A stretch of DNA of 64,000 nt, taken from Parietichytrium sp. I65-24A. Its lineage: Eukaryota; Sar; Bigyra; Thraustochytrida; Thraustochytriidae. The position numbers and the translations under genes were made by a program. Positions 13,276 to 23,792 of the stretch are shown one piece after another. The notes beneath the pieces are model-generated. The model was not told the DNA's origin, did not search any database, and was given only the letters and a program-made list of their open reading frames with translations. Position 1 is the stretch's first letter. The number at the start of each line of letters is the position of its first letter. The stretch lies in NCBI GenBank assembly GCA_012862575.1, contig BLSF01000014.1:604386-668385 (forward strand), in the 5' to 3' direction.

Positions 13276-14571
13276 TTCCTGACGTTTTGTGGCCATGTAC
13301 TCATCATTCCTCTGTATTGAAAACACATTCTTCCCATTTTGAAATCAATTTTCTCTTCTTTACCCGGACATCCGAATTCACAACTGAGTGCAGCTTGCTT
13401 GATGGCTTTCCCTTGGTTGTTTGATTGTTTGCTTTGCACTTTACGAGCCTGAAATTCGCCAAATAACAAAATAATGGTTTTCTTTCTGGGAGTTTTCTCC
13501 CTCTCTTTCGTCGTCTTTTCTCTCTTTTTCTTCATTCTCAACCACTACTCTAATTGCTATCATCGATGCTACTATGGCTGCTTCTCTGATCTTAGTACCG
13601 GTACCGTTACCCGAATTCACTAGTACCTCTTCTCATAAATACCGGTATCTAAACCTAATTATACTAGTCCTGACCACTCTCAACGTGAATTTCGTGTGGA
13701 GTAGGTTTATTAAGGACTTTGCTATCATAACATATTCACTATGTAAAGTGCTATTATGCGCGTTGTTACGTAGCCGAGGCTTACCCAGTACATAGGTTCT
13801 TGAATAGTACACATTTAGTGGTAGCAAACGGTAGCTATTGTGTTAATCAGTTCCATAGTTGGGTGCGAAGAACCCGACGTTTAGGGCAGTAATAATCTAG
13901 AATTTAGAGTAGTAACGCCGAGCCGTATCTTTGCTACAGACTCTGAGTACAGTACTTACCGCCCTATGAACTCTTAATTAAAAGTGGTAGCGGAGACACC
14001 TCAAACCCATCATGCCAAGGCTTGTGCGCTCAGCCGCACCAACCAAAAACAAGACCGAGTCTCGTCTTCCATATCTTATTATAGTAATATATGGCGTAAA
14101 TACAATTCGTGTATGACCAGCGCCACTCCGAGAGGTTCGTACCTACGATCCACTTCCTACTCCATTTCTACCCCAAACGATACCCCTCTCACAAGAAGAG
14201 ACCTGCTTACAAAGCAATCTTATCATCGACCCTATCCTTCCTCCTATAACCCCATCCATAAGCCTCCTTACCACCCTCCCTGCATCCGAGACCTGCTAAA
14301 CTTTCACCTATACACCTCCTATTCACCAGGTATTGCAACCCACACACTTCAATTTACCACAGCTGGTAACAACCTATCCTCCAACCAGGTCAAACACTAG
14401 CAAACAACAGCTTGTGCGATGCGCGTAGGGCACTGATAGGCGTTGTGGTAAGATAGGTCATGGTGCAATGCTGAAACGAAAGGACTATTGATCTGAAACG
14501 ATTGCGAAGAGAAGAGAGGACCTGCGGAAACGAATGGAAACAACACAGAGAGAGAAGAAGAAATAAGAGGA

Positions 14572-14610
<39 letters not shown>

Positions 14611-14791
14611 CGCGAGTGACTTAAAAGGAGCAGTCCCATAATTGGGAACCAAAATTAATAAATAAAAGTGCGAAGTTGGCGCTGGAAAAAGTGCGAGGTT
14701 GGCGAGGTGTCAAAGGCCGGTGAACAAGTGGAAACATTAAGACGTTAACACGTGGACAAGTGGGCAAGTGGACAAGTGGGGAGGTGGGCCA
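13276..14791. other. 1.5-kb intergenic region with (AG)n tract
   Basis: No supported gene. AT-rich and with short palindromic ACCGGTA/TACCGGT words at 13597-13650. A pure (GA)n microsatellite covers about 14577-14604. Immediately before the MFS start, 14750-14785 carries short tandem copies of a GGACAAGTGG-like decamer. A 138-residue Pro/Tyr/Ser-rich frame at 13984-14400 looks like low-complexity noise. Confidence 0.45.
14577..14604. repeat. (GA)n microsatellite
   Basis: A run of about 14 GA dinucleotides, 190 bp upstream of the first MFS gene. Confidence 0.9.
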
Positions 14792-16357
14792 ATGGCAGCT
14801 CGAGATGGGCAAGTACCGCTGCTGCGGGGCGGGCGAAAGCGGAATGCGGTCAGGGAGAAGATTGGGCTAAAGTCGATGTCGTCGATGGTGGTGGTGAGCT
14901 TGGGGTTGGTCGGCATGGTGGAGTACTCGCTGGTGATGCCGTCGATGAACGAATTTGTGGTGAAGAGATTAAACTCCACGGATCTCATGTACGGGGTGAG
15001 CATGGCCATGTTCTCGCTGGCAAGAGTGTCATTTATGCCGGTGCTTGGGGTTTGGAGCGACAGGAGACCCATGCTCGAACCGTTCCTGTTCAGTGTGTGC
15101 CTGGGAATAGTTGGAAACTTTATGTACGGCTGCGCGGAATGGGCTGAGAACGTGTGGCTTGTTGTTCTTGGCCGCGCTCTGGTGGGCATGGGCGCTGCCA
15201 ATTCCACCCTCAGCATGAGTTACATCACGCGAATCACAAACAGCGAAACTCGAACCAAGGCTCTCGCAACGCTGAACGGAATCAACCTAATGGGGATCGT
15301 CCTCGGGCCTGCAACAAACGTTCTGATTGATTTTAGATGGGAAGCCCCGAAAAACTCAATCTTTCGCGGGCTTGTGTTCGACAAATTCACAAATCCCGGC
15401 TGGACGATGTTTATCCTTCTTATCTTCATATTCGCTCTCTTGCTCTGCTGTTTCAAGGAGCCCCCAAAGCCTACCCACGAAGGCTTTGATGACGAAGAGG
15501 AGGACTTGGAGGATCTTTACCACGAAAGCTACGATCGCCCGAACGGAAGCGACCACGACACCACTCGGACAAGATCAACGTCGTCCATCAGTTTGGCTGA
15601 CCTGGAAACCAGGCTATTTACGGAGAGCCAGGCTACTAGCTGGAATACAGTGTTCAAACGGCTTTTCTTCGCGGATGGATTGTGGATTCACTTTGCTATC
15701 TCGTTCACGAGCTCTTTCATACTCGCGGACCTGGAGACTTCTCTCCCGAAACTCACAAACGTATTCTTTAACTGGGACACCCTGCAAATCTCCATTATGT
15801 ATGCAGCAATTGGAATTCTCACGGCACTCGCACTTATAACAACCGGAATTCTCAGCAAATCATGCAGTGACCGCAGCTTCATCGTCTCTGGCAACATAAT
15901 GTTTGGAATTGGCCTCATTCTCGGATGCATTTTCCTCAGGAGGCACCCGCCACTTGCCTCCTTTGCGGCAATCTCCTGCGCGCTGGTCTTGGCCGCACCT
16001 CTTACGGAAAGCCCAAATCTTGCATTCTACTCGAAGCGGCTCCAGGGAGAAAAGGATGCGATTCCACACCTTGGTCTGTTCATCGGCTTTATACAAGCCA
16101 ACAATGCCGTAGCGAGGACTCTGGCACCACTGTACTCTGGCTGGGCTCTCATGTTCTCGGAGACTGTTGGGGACTTTCTTCCAGTGTACCTGGGGCCCGC
16201 CATCATGTGGAGCGTCGCGGCCACCGCCCTTGCACTTCGGTATAGGGCACTAAAGATTCACAAGAAACCTGTTTTGCAAAGAGCACCTTCCGTCGCGAGC
16301 TTTACAAGCTTTGAGAGCATCATGCAAAGCCCCCTTCTTTCACCAGTTTCAAGGTAG
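14792..16357 (+). CDS. MFS transporter, CLN7/MFSD8-like group (MFS1)
   Basis: 521 residues from the ATG at 14792 (the open frame starts earlier at a GTG). About 12 membrane helices. The loop after helix 2 reads GVWSDRRP, the MFS motif-A variant. The GRALVGMGAANSTLSMSYI stretch and RTKALATLNGINLMGIVLGP resemble the lysosomal CLN7/MFSD8 and SPX-MFS carriers. An acidic central loop (EEEDLEDLYHESYDRP) separates the two halves. The substrate is unknown. A second gene at 21188-22942 is a clear paralogue in the opposite orientation, with transposon sequence between them. This copy has no intron where the paralogue has one, after the codons for MVEYSL. Confidence 0.9.
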   Translation: MAARDGQVPLLRGGRKRNAVREKIGLKSMSSMVVVSLGLVGMVEYSLVMPSMNEFVVKRLNSTDLMYGVSMAMFSLARVSFMPVLGVWSDRRPMLEPFLFSVCLGIVGNFMYGCAEWAENVWLVVLGRALVGMGAANSTLSMSYITRITNSETRTKALATLNGINLMGIVLGPATNVLIDFRWEAPKNSIFRGLVFDKFTNPGWTMFILLIFIFALLLCCFKEPPKPTHEGFDDEEEDLEDLYHESYDRPNGSDHDTTRTRSTSSISLADLETRLFTESQATSWNTVFKRLFFADGLWIHFAISFTSSFILADLETSLPKLTNVFFNWDTLQISIMYAAIGILTALALITTGILSKSCSDRSFIVSGNIMFGIGLILGCIFLRRHPPLASFAAISCALVLAAPLTESPNLAFYSKRLQGEKDAIPHLGLFIGFIQANNAVARTLAPLYSGWALMFSETVGDFLPVYLGPAIMWSVAATALALRYRALKIHKKPVLQRAPSVASFTSFESIMQSPLLSPVSR

Positions 16358-16410
16358 TGGAGGCAAAGATAGGCAAAGGTAAAAATTGGAAATAAGTGTT
16401 AGTCTATAAC

Positions 16411-16841
16411 TTAAAGGGGGGGATACCTTATCCCGCACAAAATGGACATTTTGCAAGAGTCTTAGCAAAATGACGTAATTGTTTTCCTTAGGAAGCTTTT
16501 TTCAAAAATCAGACCTCGATTATTCGAACTGGAGAAACTCGAGTAGGACTTTCAATAAGACCCCGAAATAGAAATACCTAATAAATAATAAGACCTATTT
16601 TCTGTTTTTCATACAAAACTTTCCGCCCTGGTTTCGCAGATGCCCAAAAAATATTTTTTTGAATAATATCAAATAGGTAGAGAACAGGGAGCACGTTCAG
16701 ATCAAAATACTGCAATTCAGACATTCTATATGAATTCAGGTATCCTTAGCAGAGCAGGAATGAGGATTCCCGACTCGGTAAGATCACCACCAACTTCCAA
16801 GGAACAACGAACCGCGCGGAATAAGGTACCCCCGCCTTTAA
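16411..16841. mobile_element. 423-bp piggyBac-type MITE with TTAA target duplication
   Basis: TTAA at 16411-16414 and TTAA at 16838-16841 flank a non-coding element. The ends form terminal inverted repeats of consensus AGG[G/C]GGGG[A/G]TACC, continuing TTAT[C/T]CCGC[A/G]C. That is 24 of 28 matches counting the TTAA. TTAA duplication is the hallmark of piggyBac superfamily insertion. There is no coding frame, so it is non-autonomous. It lies 3' of the transposase gene at 17080-20415. I found no matching terminus upstream of that gene, so the two are not shown to be one element. Confidence 0.75.
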
Positions 16842-17079
16842 TCCAAACGTAGTGTTCGTGCTGTGTACATGCTGATTTTCTACCATTTGCTATTGTAAAA
16901 CATAGGATTCCTCCCCCTTACATTTCATTAACTTAAAACCTATAACGAGCTTGTAAGCTGGCCTTGACTACATCAAATGAATAGGAGTCTTACTTTGAAG
17001 AAATAATTGTCCTTTTTAGTAGTGCATCGTTTTGGCCGCTGGATCCTGTGTTTCACTTCGTTTTCGAGTGCTCGAGCCG

Positions 17080-20000
17080 CTATTGCGAGTGCCACTTTTG
17101 GTTGCAAGATATCTCTTGCCCATCTCTAATCTTGCCGTGAAGGGGTACCTGGCACGCGGAGCATTCTGTTGTACTCAAGAGGCCGCACACCACACACGTC
17201 CTTTGAACAGGTGCGAACTTTCGCTTCCCGTTCCCGGCAAGTGGGCGCTTTCCGATCGAACGAATATCATGTCCGGATGAGTGGCGAAACTCTTGCAGAG
17301 CTGGGTTTTCGTTGTAGTACTTCAGTCTGGAGGTGTGCTTCTTCGGCATATTCTCGATTAGATCCATAACCTCCTCGTTTCGCGGGCGCTTGGGTATTGG
17401 CACTTCGTTGAAGTGCTCTGAAGCGTGACTTGTCTGGTGCAGCTTCCCCTGCATATTTTGCACATTTTGCATTCGCATGTTCTCCTGTTTTCGCCTCATC
17501 TGAAGTCCTTTCAGAAGAATCTCCTCCATCAGGTCCCACGTGAAGTTGTTCAGTGGCTCGACCTTGTTATGCGCGTTGCGAAGCGTCTGAATCTTTTGAA
17601 CGTTGAAGTTTTGCTTTTTCGCAAGATAGTGGCGGAACATGCGGTGTGCCACAAAAGCATTGCTCACCATGTGCTTCACGCCACGGAGAACCACATTCTG
17701 GTCAATGTCGTTGCGAGAGTCTGCTGAGTCTGAAATTCGTTGTACACATTGCGTTGTGCCATCGATACCACCTTTCATCGTGTTGTACACAGTCTGTGCG
17801 AGTGCCTTGAAGATCTTGATTGGCGGAAGTGGCCCATTCGCTCGAACTTGCTTTGCAACAGCCCTCCACAGCTTCAAGTGTGACTTAAGAATCGGAAGTA
17901 CGTCCTTGAAAGCCGCTGGAATTTGAGGAAGCGGCGCACCGTCTTCCAGCGAGTTGTGAGCCCAATCCAGCAGCGGCCTGTACTGGTCAATTGCATCAAT
18001 GTAGTTCTCGCGGACTGTGTCGTCGACCTCCACAAAGCAGCAGTACTTGATTACTTGCTTGTCTGCTACTACCAAGATGCAGTTGAGTCCGGTGACTGCG
18101 GATTGGTGAAGCACTTGCCCTCGCCAAGCATATGGCACAGCCTCCCACCAAACATCATCCCCGACTCTGCATGAAAAGTATTTCCCTCTCGCCCGTGCGA
18201 TCTGATCTGCAGATTCAACGAGATGCGAGACTAGGTGAGTTTTGATCTCCATCGACACATGCTCGGGAAGAGCGTGGACAGCTGCATTGGGCCGTTTAAC
18301 AACTGCGATCCCATCTGGGGAAACACCAAGGTAAGGGTGGACTTTGCTTGCAAGTAGGCCAACTTTGAAGAATTCATGGCACCACGGAAGCTTTTGAAGT
18401 GCGCGGGACACGATGCACGTCATTGCTGGAGTGGATAAACCTCTCTTGAGGAACCATGATTGCGCCAATGTGTTTGCGATGGCTGTACTTGAGGCCTCGG
18501 TTAAGGATGGGAAGCTTTCATCGCTAAGAGGCTGGCTCTCAATGCTTTCGACGTCCTCGCCGAAATCTTCCTCCTCTTCACCGTCACTTCCCTCTCCCTC
18601 GTCGTCCGTATACTCCTCATACTCAAGAGCCGCATTCTCTTGTGACAGTGGGGAAGGTTCCACAATGCGCACGTCCTCTGCAGTCGCTTCGTCGCCCCTT
18701 TCCAAGTATTGCCTCCCCGAGTCGTGCAGACGGGCAAGTGCGCCACCACTGGTGCCAGTCGTTATAAACTGACGCAAGACGAACCAGTCTGCAGTGTGTT
18801 GCGACGCGGTGAGGGGAACCGCGCTTTCCTTGATCTTGGCTTCTGCCTTCTTCTTCTCCTCTCTGTACGCTTGGCTGATGGATTCCAGCGGATTCCCAGG
18901 AAAGAAAAGCGTCCTGGTGCGCATCTCTGTGGTGACAGCGTGTACCTTCATGCAAATTGTCCTTCTCATGTCCTCGGCTCGACCAGTTCCACACTCCACA
19001 AATCGCAGGACCTTCGTGCGGCCCTTTGCGTTCGAAAAGTCACGGAAGGCGAAAGCGTGCAGCGTCTCTGTCTTCATAATACCATCGTGATTCACCATCA
19101 CACTTCTCCGCGCAGCAAAAATTTCACGCCCCATTAGTGAATGGTCTTCCACAACAAGTCGCGGATCCGCGACAAGAGAATGTGCTGCTTTCTCTATGAT
19201 TTCCTTTGCTTCCTCCGGCGTCCGATCTAGAGAGCCTTTCTTTGCGCGAGGCGAGCCGTACTTTAGCTTTGCAGCAGCAACAGATAAGCGCATAAATGGG
19301 TGATCCGTGTTGTCTGTGATCATGCAGAACTTAAGAGAGCGACAAATGAGCTGATCCCAACAAATCTTTCTGCTGTATCTGCAATCCGCCGCGATCCATA
19401 TTTGGGCGGGGCCAACTTGACCATTGGCAATCAGCTCTGTCAGAGTGGCAACAGCATTCTGCTCCTCGTACGCCGGCCGCTCCTTGTGCTCGACACCCAA
19501 GAAAGCTCCCCAGAGCGAGTCGCCAATCGCGTTGTTTATCAAACCCTCATTGCCATCTTTTCGGTTGTTCAATGTTTTCGACCGGACTGGCTTCGAGCGA
19601 CTCTCCACAAGTTCGCCATCAATTACGACATGAGCCGTGCCGGTCATGAATAGATCTCGAGAAGCCCGGTACGCCTCGACTCCGAAGACTCGATCGTGTT
19701 GCTCTTGGTCAATGGACTGTCTCCAACTTGCACCAAAGTCGTTCAGCCTTGAGACAGCCCTGACACAGCTAAGAATCTTTGTAAATCGTGTTTCGGGCAT
19801 GATCTTCTCATTGTATCCCAATAACCCTTTCCAAGCGAACATATTTTGCAGAAGGTCGGTGACTCGGCCTTCTGTTAAGTCAATTGCCTGGTTCCCGAGA
19901 TAGAGACCAAGAAAGATCCATATTTCGTGATCTGCAAGCCGCTTCTCCTTCATGTTCTCAAGCTCCTCGTTCACGTTGACTTTCATCCATGCAATCATTG

Positions 20001-20415
20001 GGTTTGCAATGGCCTCAAAGATCCCCAGGCGTGACAGGGAATAAAAGCTGAGATTCATGTCCCGCGCTCGAGATTTGAGATTGTTCATGACATCCTCAAG
20101 CTGCGACTGAACCCGTCTGGCAAAGGTTTCGTTCTCTGCTGCATCGCTGAACATTAAAACATACTCTTCCGGTTCCTCCAACACCTCCCATTGCCCGTGC
20201 TGCACTGCAGCTGGCCCGTCTCCCAAGGCTGCAGCCGGGGCTCTGTTCACTCTGACCGTCCCACCAGAGGACGAGCTCAGGCCACGCCTGGCGTTGCATG
20301 GGCAGCTGCGATGATTCGAGCGCACGTGATCAGTCTGAAAACACTTGGCACAACAGTGTATCCCAGCGACATCATGCGATCTCCCGCCGCCATTGTCGGG
20401 TTCACTTGAGACCAT
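17080..20415 (-). CDS. piggyBac-like transposase fused to YqaJ-type PD-(D/E)xK nuclease (copy 1, intact)
   Basis: 1111 residues from the ATG at 20415, uninterrupted. In order: a CCHC knuckle (C22-x2-C25-x9-H35-x2-C38); a piggyBac helical/dimerisation region (DHEIWIFLGLYLG, TRFTKILSCVRA); a DDE core with D266 in VVIDGEL, D344 in WIAADCRYS and D459 in AFRDFS; and an acidic linker at about 600-640. Then comes a nuclease domain with GVSPDGIA (D701), MEIKTH (E723, K725) and RGQVLHQ (Q767). Last is a C-terminal Cys/His finger (CVVCGL..CSACQVPLHG..CNQKWH, about 1070-1108). The 78-residue D1-D2 spacing equals that of Trichoplusia ni piggyBac (D268/D346). The nuclease matches the YqaJ/lambda-exonuclease pattern. 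It probably cuts and inserts at TTAA; the role of the nuclease is unknown. Terminal repeats for this gene were not found. Confidence 0.85.
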   Translation of the reverse strand: MVSSEPDNGGGRSHDVAGIHCCAKCFQTDHVRSNHRSCPCNARRGLSSSSGGTVRVNRAPAAALGDGPAAVQHGQWEVLEEPEEYVLMFSDAAENETFARRVQSQLEDVMNNLKSRARDMNLSFYSLSRLGIFEAIANPMIAWMKVNVNEELENMKEKRLADHEIWIFLGLYLGNQAIDLTEGRVTDLLQNMFAWKGLLGYNEKIMPETRFTKILSCVRAVSRLNDFGASWRQSIDQEQHDRVFGVEAYRASRDLFMTGTAHVVIDGELVESRSKPVRSKTLNNRKDGNEGLINNAIGDSLWGAFLGVEHKERPAYEEQNAVATLTELIANGQVGPAQIWIAADCRYSRKICWDQLICRSLKFCMITDNTDHPFMRLSVAAAKLKYGSPRAKKGSLDRTPEEAKEIIEKAAHSLVADPRLVVEDHSLMGREIFAARRSVMVNHDGIMKTETLHAFAFRDFSNAKGRTKVLRFVECGTGRAEDMRRTICMKVHAVTTEMRTRTLFFPGNPLESISQAYREEKKKAEAKIKESAVPLTASQHTADWFVLRQFITTGTSGGALARLHDSGRQYLERGDEATAEDVRIVEPSPLSQENAALEYEEYTDDEGEGSDGEEEEDFGEDVESIESQPLSDESFPSLTEASSTAIANTLAQSWFLKRGLSTPAMTCIVSRALQKLPWCHEFFKVGLLASKVHPYLGVSPDGIAVVKRPNAAVHALPEHVSMEIKTHLVSHLVESADQIARARGKYFSCRVGDDVWWEAVPYAWRGQVLHQSAVTGLNCILVVADKQVIKYCCFVEVDDTVRENYIDAIDQYRPLLDWAHNSLEDGAPLPQIPAAFKDVLPILKSHLKLWRAVAKQVRANGPLPPIKIFKALAQTVYNTMKGGIDGTTQCVQRISDSADSRNDIDQNVVLRGVKHMVSNAFVAHRMFRHYLAKKQNFNVQKIQTLRNAHNKVEPLNNFTWDLMEEILLKGLQMRRKQENMRMQNVQNMQGKLHQTSHASEHFNEVPIPKRPRNEEVMDLIENMPKKHTSRLKYYNENPALQEFRHSSGHDIRSIGKRPLAGNGKRKFAPVQRTCVVCGLLSTTECSACQVPLHGKIRDGQEISCNQKWHSQ

Positions 20416-21187
20416 CACTGCGCCTCTTTCACTTCACTCCAACTCCACTCCTCTACCAGCCGTCTCAATCAATCTGCTCAATCTGCTCAATCTGCTCTTA
20501 CAGCAGTCAATTCGCATCTTTCGACAAGCTCTTCTTTCTCGCAGCTCTCACAGCTCTCAGACTTTGAGACTCTGAGAGCGCGTACTCGACCTAACCTATT
20601 TGCACATACTCAAAATGTATTGTTAGTGTTGAGAACACTCTTGTTTTGGAAACTGTAACTCAGATAACTCAGACGTGATCCCAAGTATCCCAAGTATCCG
20701 AAGGGCAAGTTTCTCATTCTCAGTACATGTACACACTTTCTCAGACTTTCCAATTTGAATTTCAAATTATAACAAGGCAAGCGAGGGAAGGTTCATGAAC
20801 GGGTAGATCAGTTTTTTAGTACCGGTACTAGGACCGGTACGGTAGCGAACGCGGTGCGAGGAAAAAGGAATTGGTGGTAGATTTGAGCTGGGAAGACTAA
20901 AGGTTTGGGAAAGATGATGACAATGGAAACCCCGAGAAATGCCAAAGTTCCAGAGACTGAGCGTTTGGCGCAGGAGTTGGAGTTCGCAAAGAATGCAAGG
21001 TACATGTATACTGATATTTGTTCTCCGGGAGCTTGCAGTTCAACATCAACTATTTCATAAGTACTTATTCTATTTTTTTACTGTCAATGGGGGGATACAA
21101 TGCATCCATGCTGCCTCCGAGCAGTACTCGAGGACACCTTCTGGCACCCTGCGAGGACAAGGAGACAGTGCTACTGGTACAAACGGT
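20416..21187. other. intergenic, short tandem repeats
   Basis: This is the 5' flank of the transposase and 3' flank of MFS2. It contains three tandem copies of a 9-mer (TCTGCTCAA type) near 20469-20497, repeated AAGTATCC words near 20682-20698, and a nested ACCGGTAC palindrome pair near 20821-20843. A 48-codon ATG frame at 20914-21060 could be a first exon but has no recognisable continuation. Confidence 0.4.
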
Positions 21188-22942
21188 TCATCTGTTGAAT
21201 CGAGGCGACTGCTCACTAGATGCCGGAGGCGTAAAGTACTCGGAGAGGGCGCTATGCAGTACCACACTCGGGGTTGAGACGAGCATCGGACTCTGAAGCA
21301 AAGGGCCAGCAGAACCGTCTACAGCTTGAACAGAAGCAAACCTTTGCTGTTGCCCGAACTGGGCGTCATCGGTTTTGAGTCTGGAGTACTTCAAGGCGAG
21401 AACGACAGCAGACATGACCCAGATTAGAGTAGGGCCAATGTAGATTCTGTATCTCTTGGTGTGATCGCCCAGAGCCCATCCAGCGTACAACGGCGCGATC
21501 GTCCTCGCCACGCCATTACTTGCGTCAATAAATCCAAGAAACATCCCAAGGTATGGGATTGCCAAGCGATCGTCAGAGAGTCGCTTCGAGTAGGCAGCCA
21601 AATTAGGACTATCTGTCATTGGAGCGGCAAGAATCATGAGCAAACAGCAAACTACGAAAGCTACATAACTCGGGCGCTCATTTGACAGCAATAGGCAGGC
21701 AGCAATGAGACCAACGCCATAGACGATCGTGCCAGCAGTCACGAACTGTCGATCGCTGAATTTATTGCTAAACACCCCAGTCAGTACCAAAGCAGTTGCA
21801 GTGATCACTCCGATGACGGCATACATGGCGGAATTTTCGACGGTGCTCCATCCGTAGCTTGTGGTCGTCAGCACTGGCAGCGCGGTTTCCAGTTCGCTGA
21901 TCACAAAATTCGACACGAATGATATTACAAAGTGGACCCAGAGGCATTGTTTCCAAAACAAGGAGTGATAAATTCGTGTCCAGGACTTGACCGGCGCAAG
22001 AAGCTGTGTCGAGCCGTCATCGGTATTGTCATCTTCCAACTCTGCGTTCTCGAAGAAAACACCTTGTTCAAGCTGAAGGAGAACATCGATCTCATCCTCT
22101 ACATCAACCACTCGGCTTGGCTCCTGAAACGTCAACATCAGCGAGGCAAGGATGAGCATCAACAATACGAACATTAGCCAGCCTGGGTTTGTGTACTGAT
22201 TAAAGTTAAGCCCCGGAACGCCAGACTCTATGTCGAAATCAATGATGACGTTCAAAGCCGGGCCAATCACAATGCCTAGCAAATTAATCCCGTTAATGAT
22301 TGCCAATGCCTTGGTCCTGATTTCCTTACTGGTGATCCGGGTGATGTAGCTCATTGTGAGAGTAGAATTACCCGCGCCCATGCCCACCAAAGCTCGTCCG
22401 AACAAGACAAACCATTTTGAGCCTGCAAACTCGGCCAGAGCGTACATTACATTCCCAATCAAACTCAAAACGACACTGAAGAGCAGCGGATATATCATGG
22501 GCTTCTGATCCGCCCAGTAACCCAAAACTGGCATAAACGCCACCCTCGCCGCCGAGAAAGCCGCCATACAGACTCCATAAAACAGTTCCTCCCCACCAAT
22601 CCTCTGTACATATCTCTCCATGTTTGGCATAATCTGTCCGCGCGTGAGCCATCATTTCACATAACGTCCATATTTTCATTCGATACTCAGAATTCAGCAC
22701 TTCACATGCACGCAAAAGACGGTCATGCACTGGGCCAAAAGCGAAATGAAGAATGCGTTCTTCAAGTCCCGCTATTTCCCCGAATCCAAGCTCTCCAACT
22801 TCCCGTTGGAACTTACCAGCGAGTACTCCACCATCCCGACCAAACCCAGTGCCACCACGGTCCCTGACGACGCGGAGATCAGACCTGCATTTCCCGCCGC
22901 GCTTCTCGCCGCTGTCCCCACCGGCATCCTCTCCGCGGACAT
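21188..22942 (-). CDS. MFS transporter, CLN7/MFSD8-like group (MFS2), two exons
   Basis: Exon 1 is 22817-22942 (ATG at 22942) and exon 2 is 21188-22633. The 183-bp intron has a perfect GTAAGT donor and a GGACAG acceptor, phase 0. The spliced junction MVEYSL|IMPNMERY aligns directly with MVEYSLVMPSMNEF in MFS1, which is why this start was chosen over the internal ATG at 22630. 523 residues, about 12 helices, with motif-A variant GYWADQKP, GRALVGMGAGNSTLTMSYI and RTKALAIINGINLLGIVIGP. It has the same family, likely membrane role and unknown substrate as MFS1. The acidic loop between halves is shorter than in MFS1. Confidence 0.88.
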
Positions 22943-23792
22943 CTCGTCACACCGGGGCCCGTGTGACGTACGCAGAAAAAAAACGGGAGGGACGTCTAGG
23001 CACAGATCGCGCGACCAGCATCGACCAGCCCACTTTTTCGACCCGGAGATCTGTTCGTTGTTCCTTTTTTGTCCGGTCAGTTTAGGGTCAGTTTTTTCAG
23101 AATTCAGAATTCAGAATTCAGAAATTCAGATTTCTCAGAATTCAGTTTCGACCGATTCATGAGCGTTTTCATTCAAATCAAAAGTTTGCGTTAGTTGATA
23201 AGAAATTGCCGAATGGAGCTGCAAGACGAAAGAGCAAGAGAAAAGAAATAGTGAAAGTGAAGTGAAAGAAAAAGTGCGCGGTCGGGCAAGACCCTCCGCT
23301 ACTTGGCAATCATTCAGTTTGAGCACAATTGGACTTGTGAACCGAACAGCTTGCACGGTTTTCGGTGACTTGCGCGCTGCGAATGCTTGGACTTCCATCC
23401 ATCGCACGAAAGAGCATTCGAGATGCCGGCCATCAACGAGCGCCTGCAGTGCTAAAGCAATCTATCGTTTCATTGACTGTGTGTTCACTGAAAAGAGTGA
23501 AAAGAATAGATCCGAGGGCGGCGTCGTTGTCGGAAACGGATTAGAGTAGAAGCCGCAGTTCCGTGGACTAGCCTAGCCAGAAGCACACTGATGCAAACCT
23601 CCGAGCGTACGCCAGTTTGAAGCACGCGATCAATGGCCCCCCCGAAACCTTCTTTCAGCCAATTGAACCTGTGCCAGCGATTCATCACAAATTGTCTTTA
23701 CGGGTTTCCTGTGCTTGCCTCGGTGCCGGACATGATCTGAGCAGAGAGCTGAGCAGAGCGCTGGGCATTCTGCGACAGGTGCGGGCGACGTC
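22943..23792. other. divergent intergenic region with TTCAGAA repeats
   Basis: This lies between MFS2 (-) and the hypothetical gene at 23793 (+). A degenerate tandem array of a 7-mer (TTCAGAA/ATTCAGA) covers about 23094-23150. No gene is recognised. Confidence 0.5.
23094..23150. repeat. ATTCAGA heptamer array
   Basis: Six or so imperfect copies of a 7-mer containing an EcoRI-like GAATTC core. Similar short runs recur near 22688, 35105-35145, 46585-46605, 54205-54220 and 57985-58000. Confidence 0.7.

Noticed and set aside
13984-14400. 138-residue Pro/Tyr/Ser-rich frame
   Set aside because: Low-complexity composition from a CCTCC/TACC-rich stretch; begins at a GTG/non-convincing start.
20914-21060. 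48-codon frame, possible first exon (LAQELEFAKNAR, briefly resembling Mediator subunit 31)
   Set aside because: The similarity stops after a few residues and no downstream exon in phase was found.
20416-21187. Search for the second terminal repeat of transposon copy 1
   Set aside because: No TTAA followed by the MITE-type terminus was seen upstream of the gene, so the full element boundaries are not claimed.
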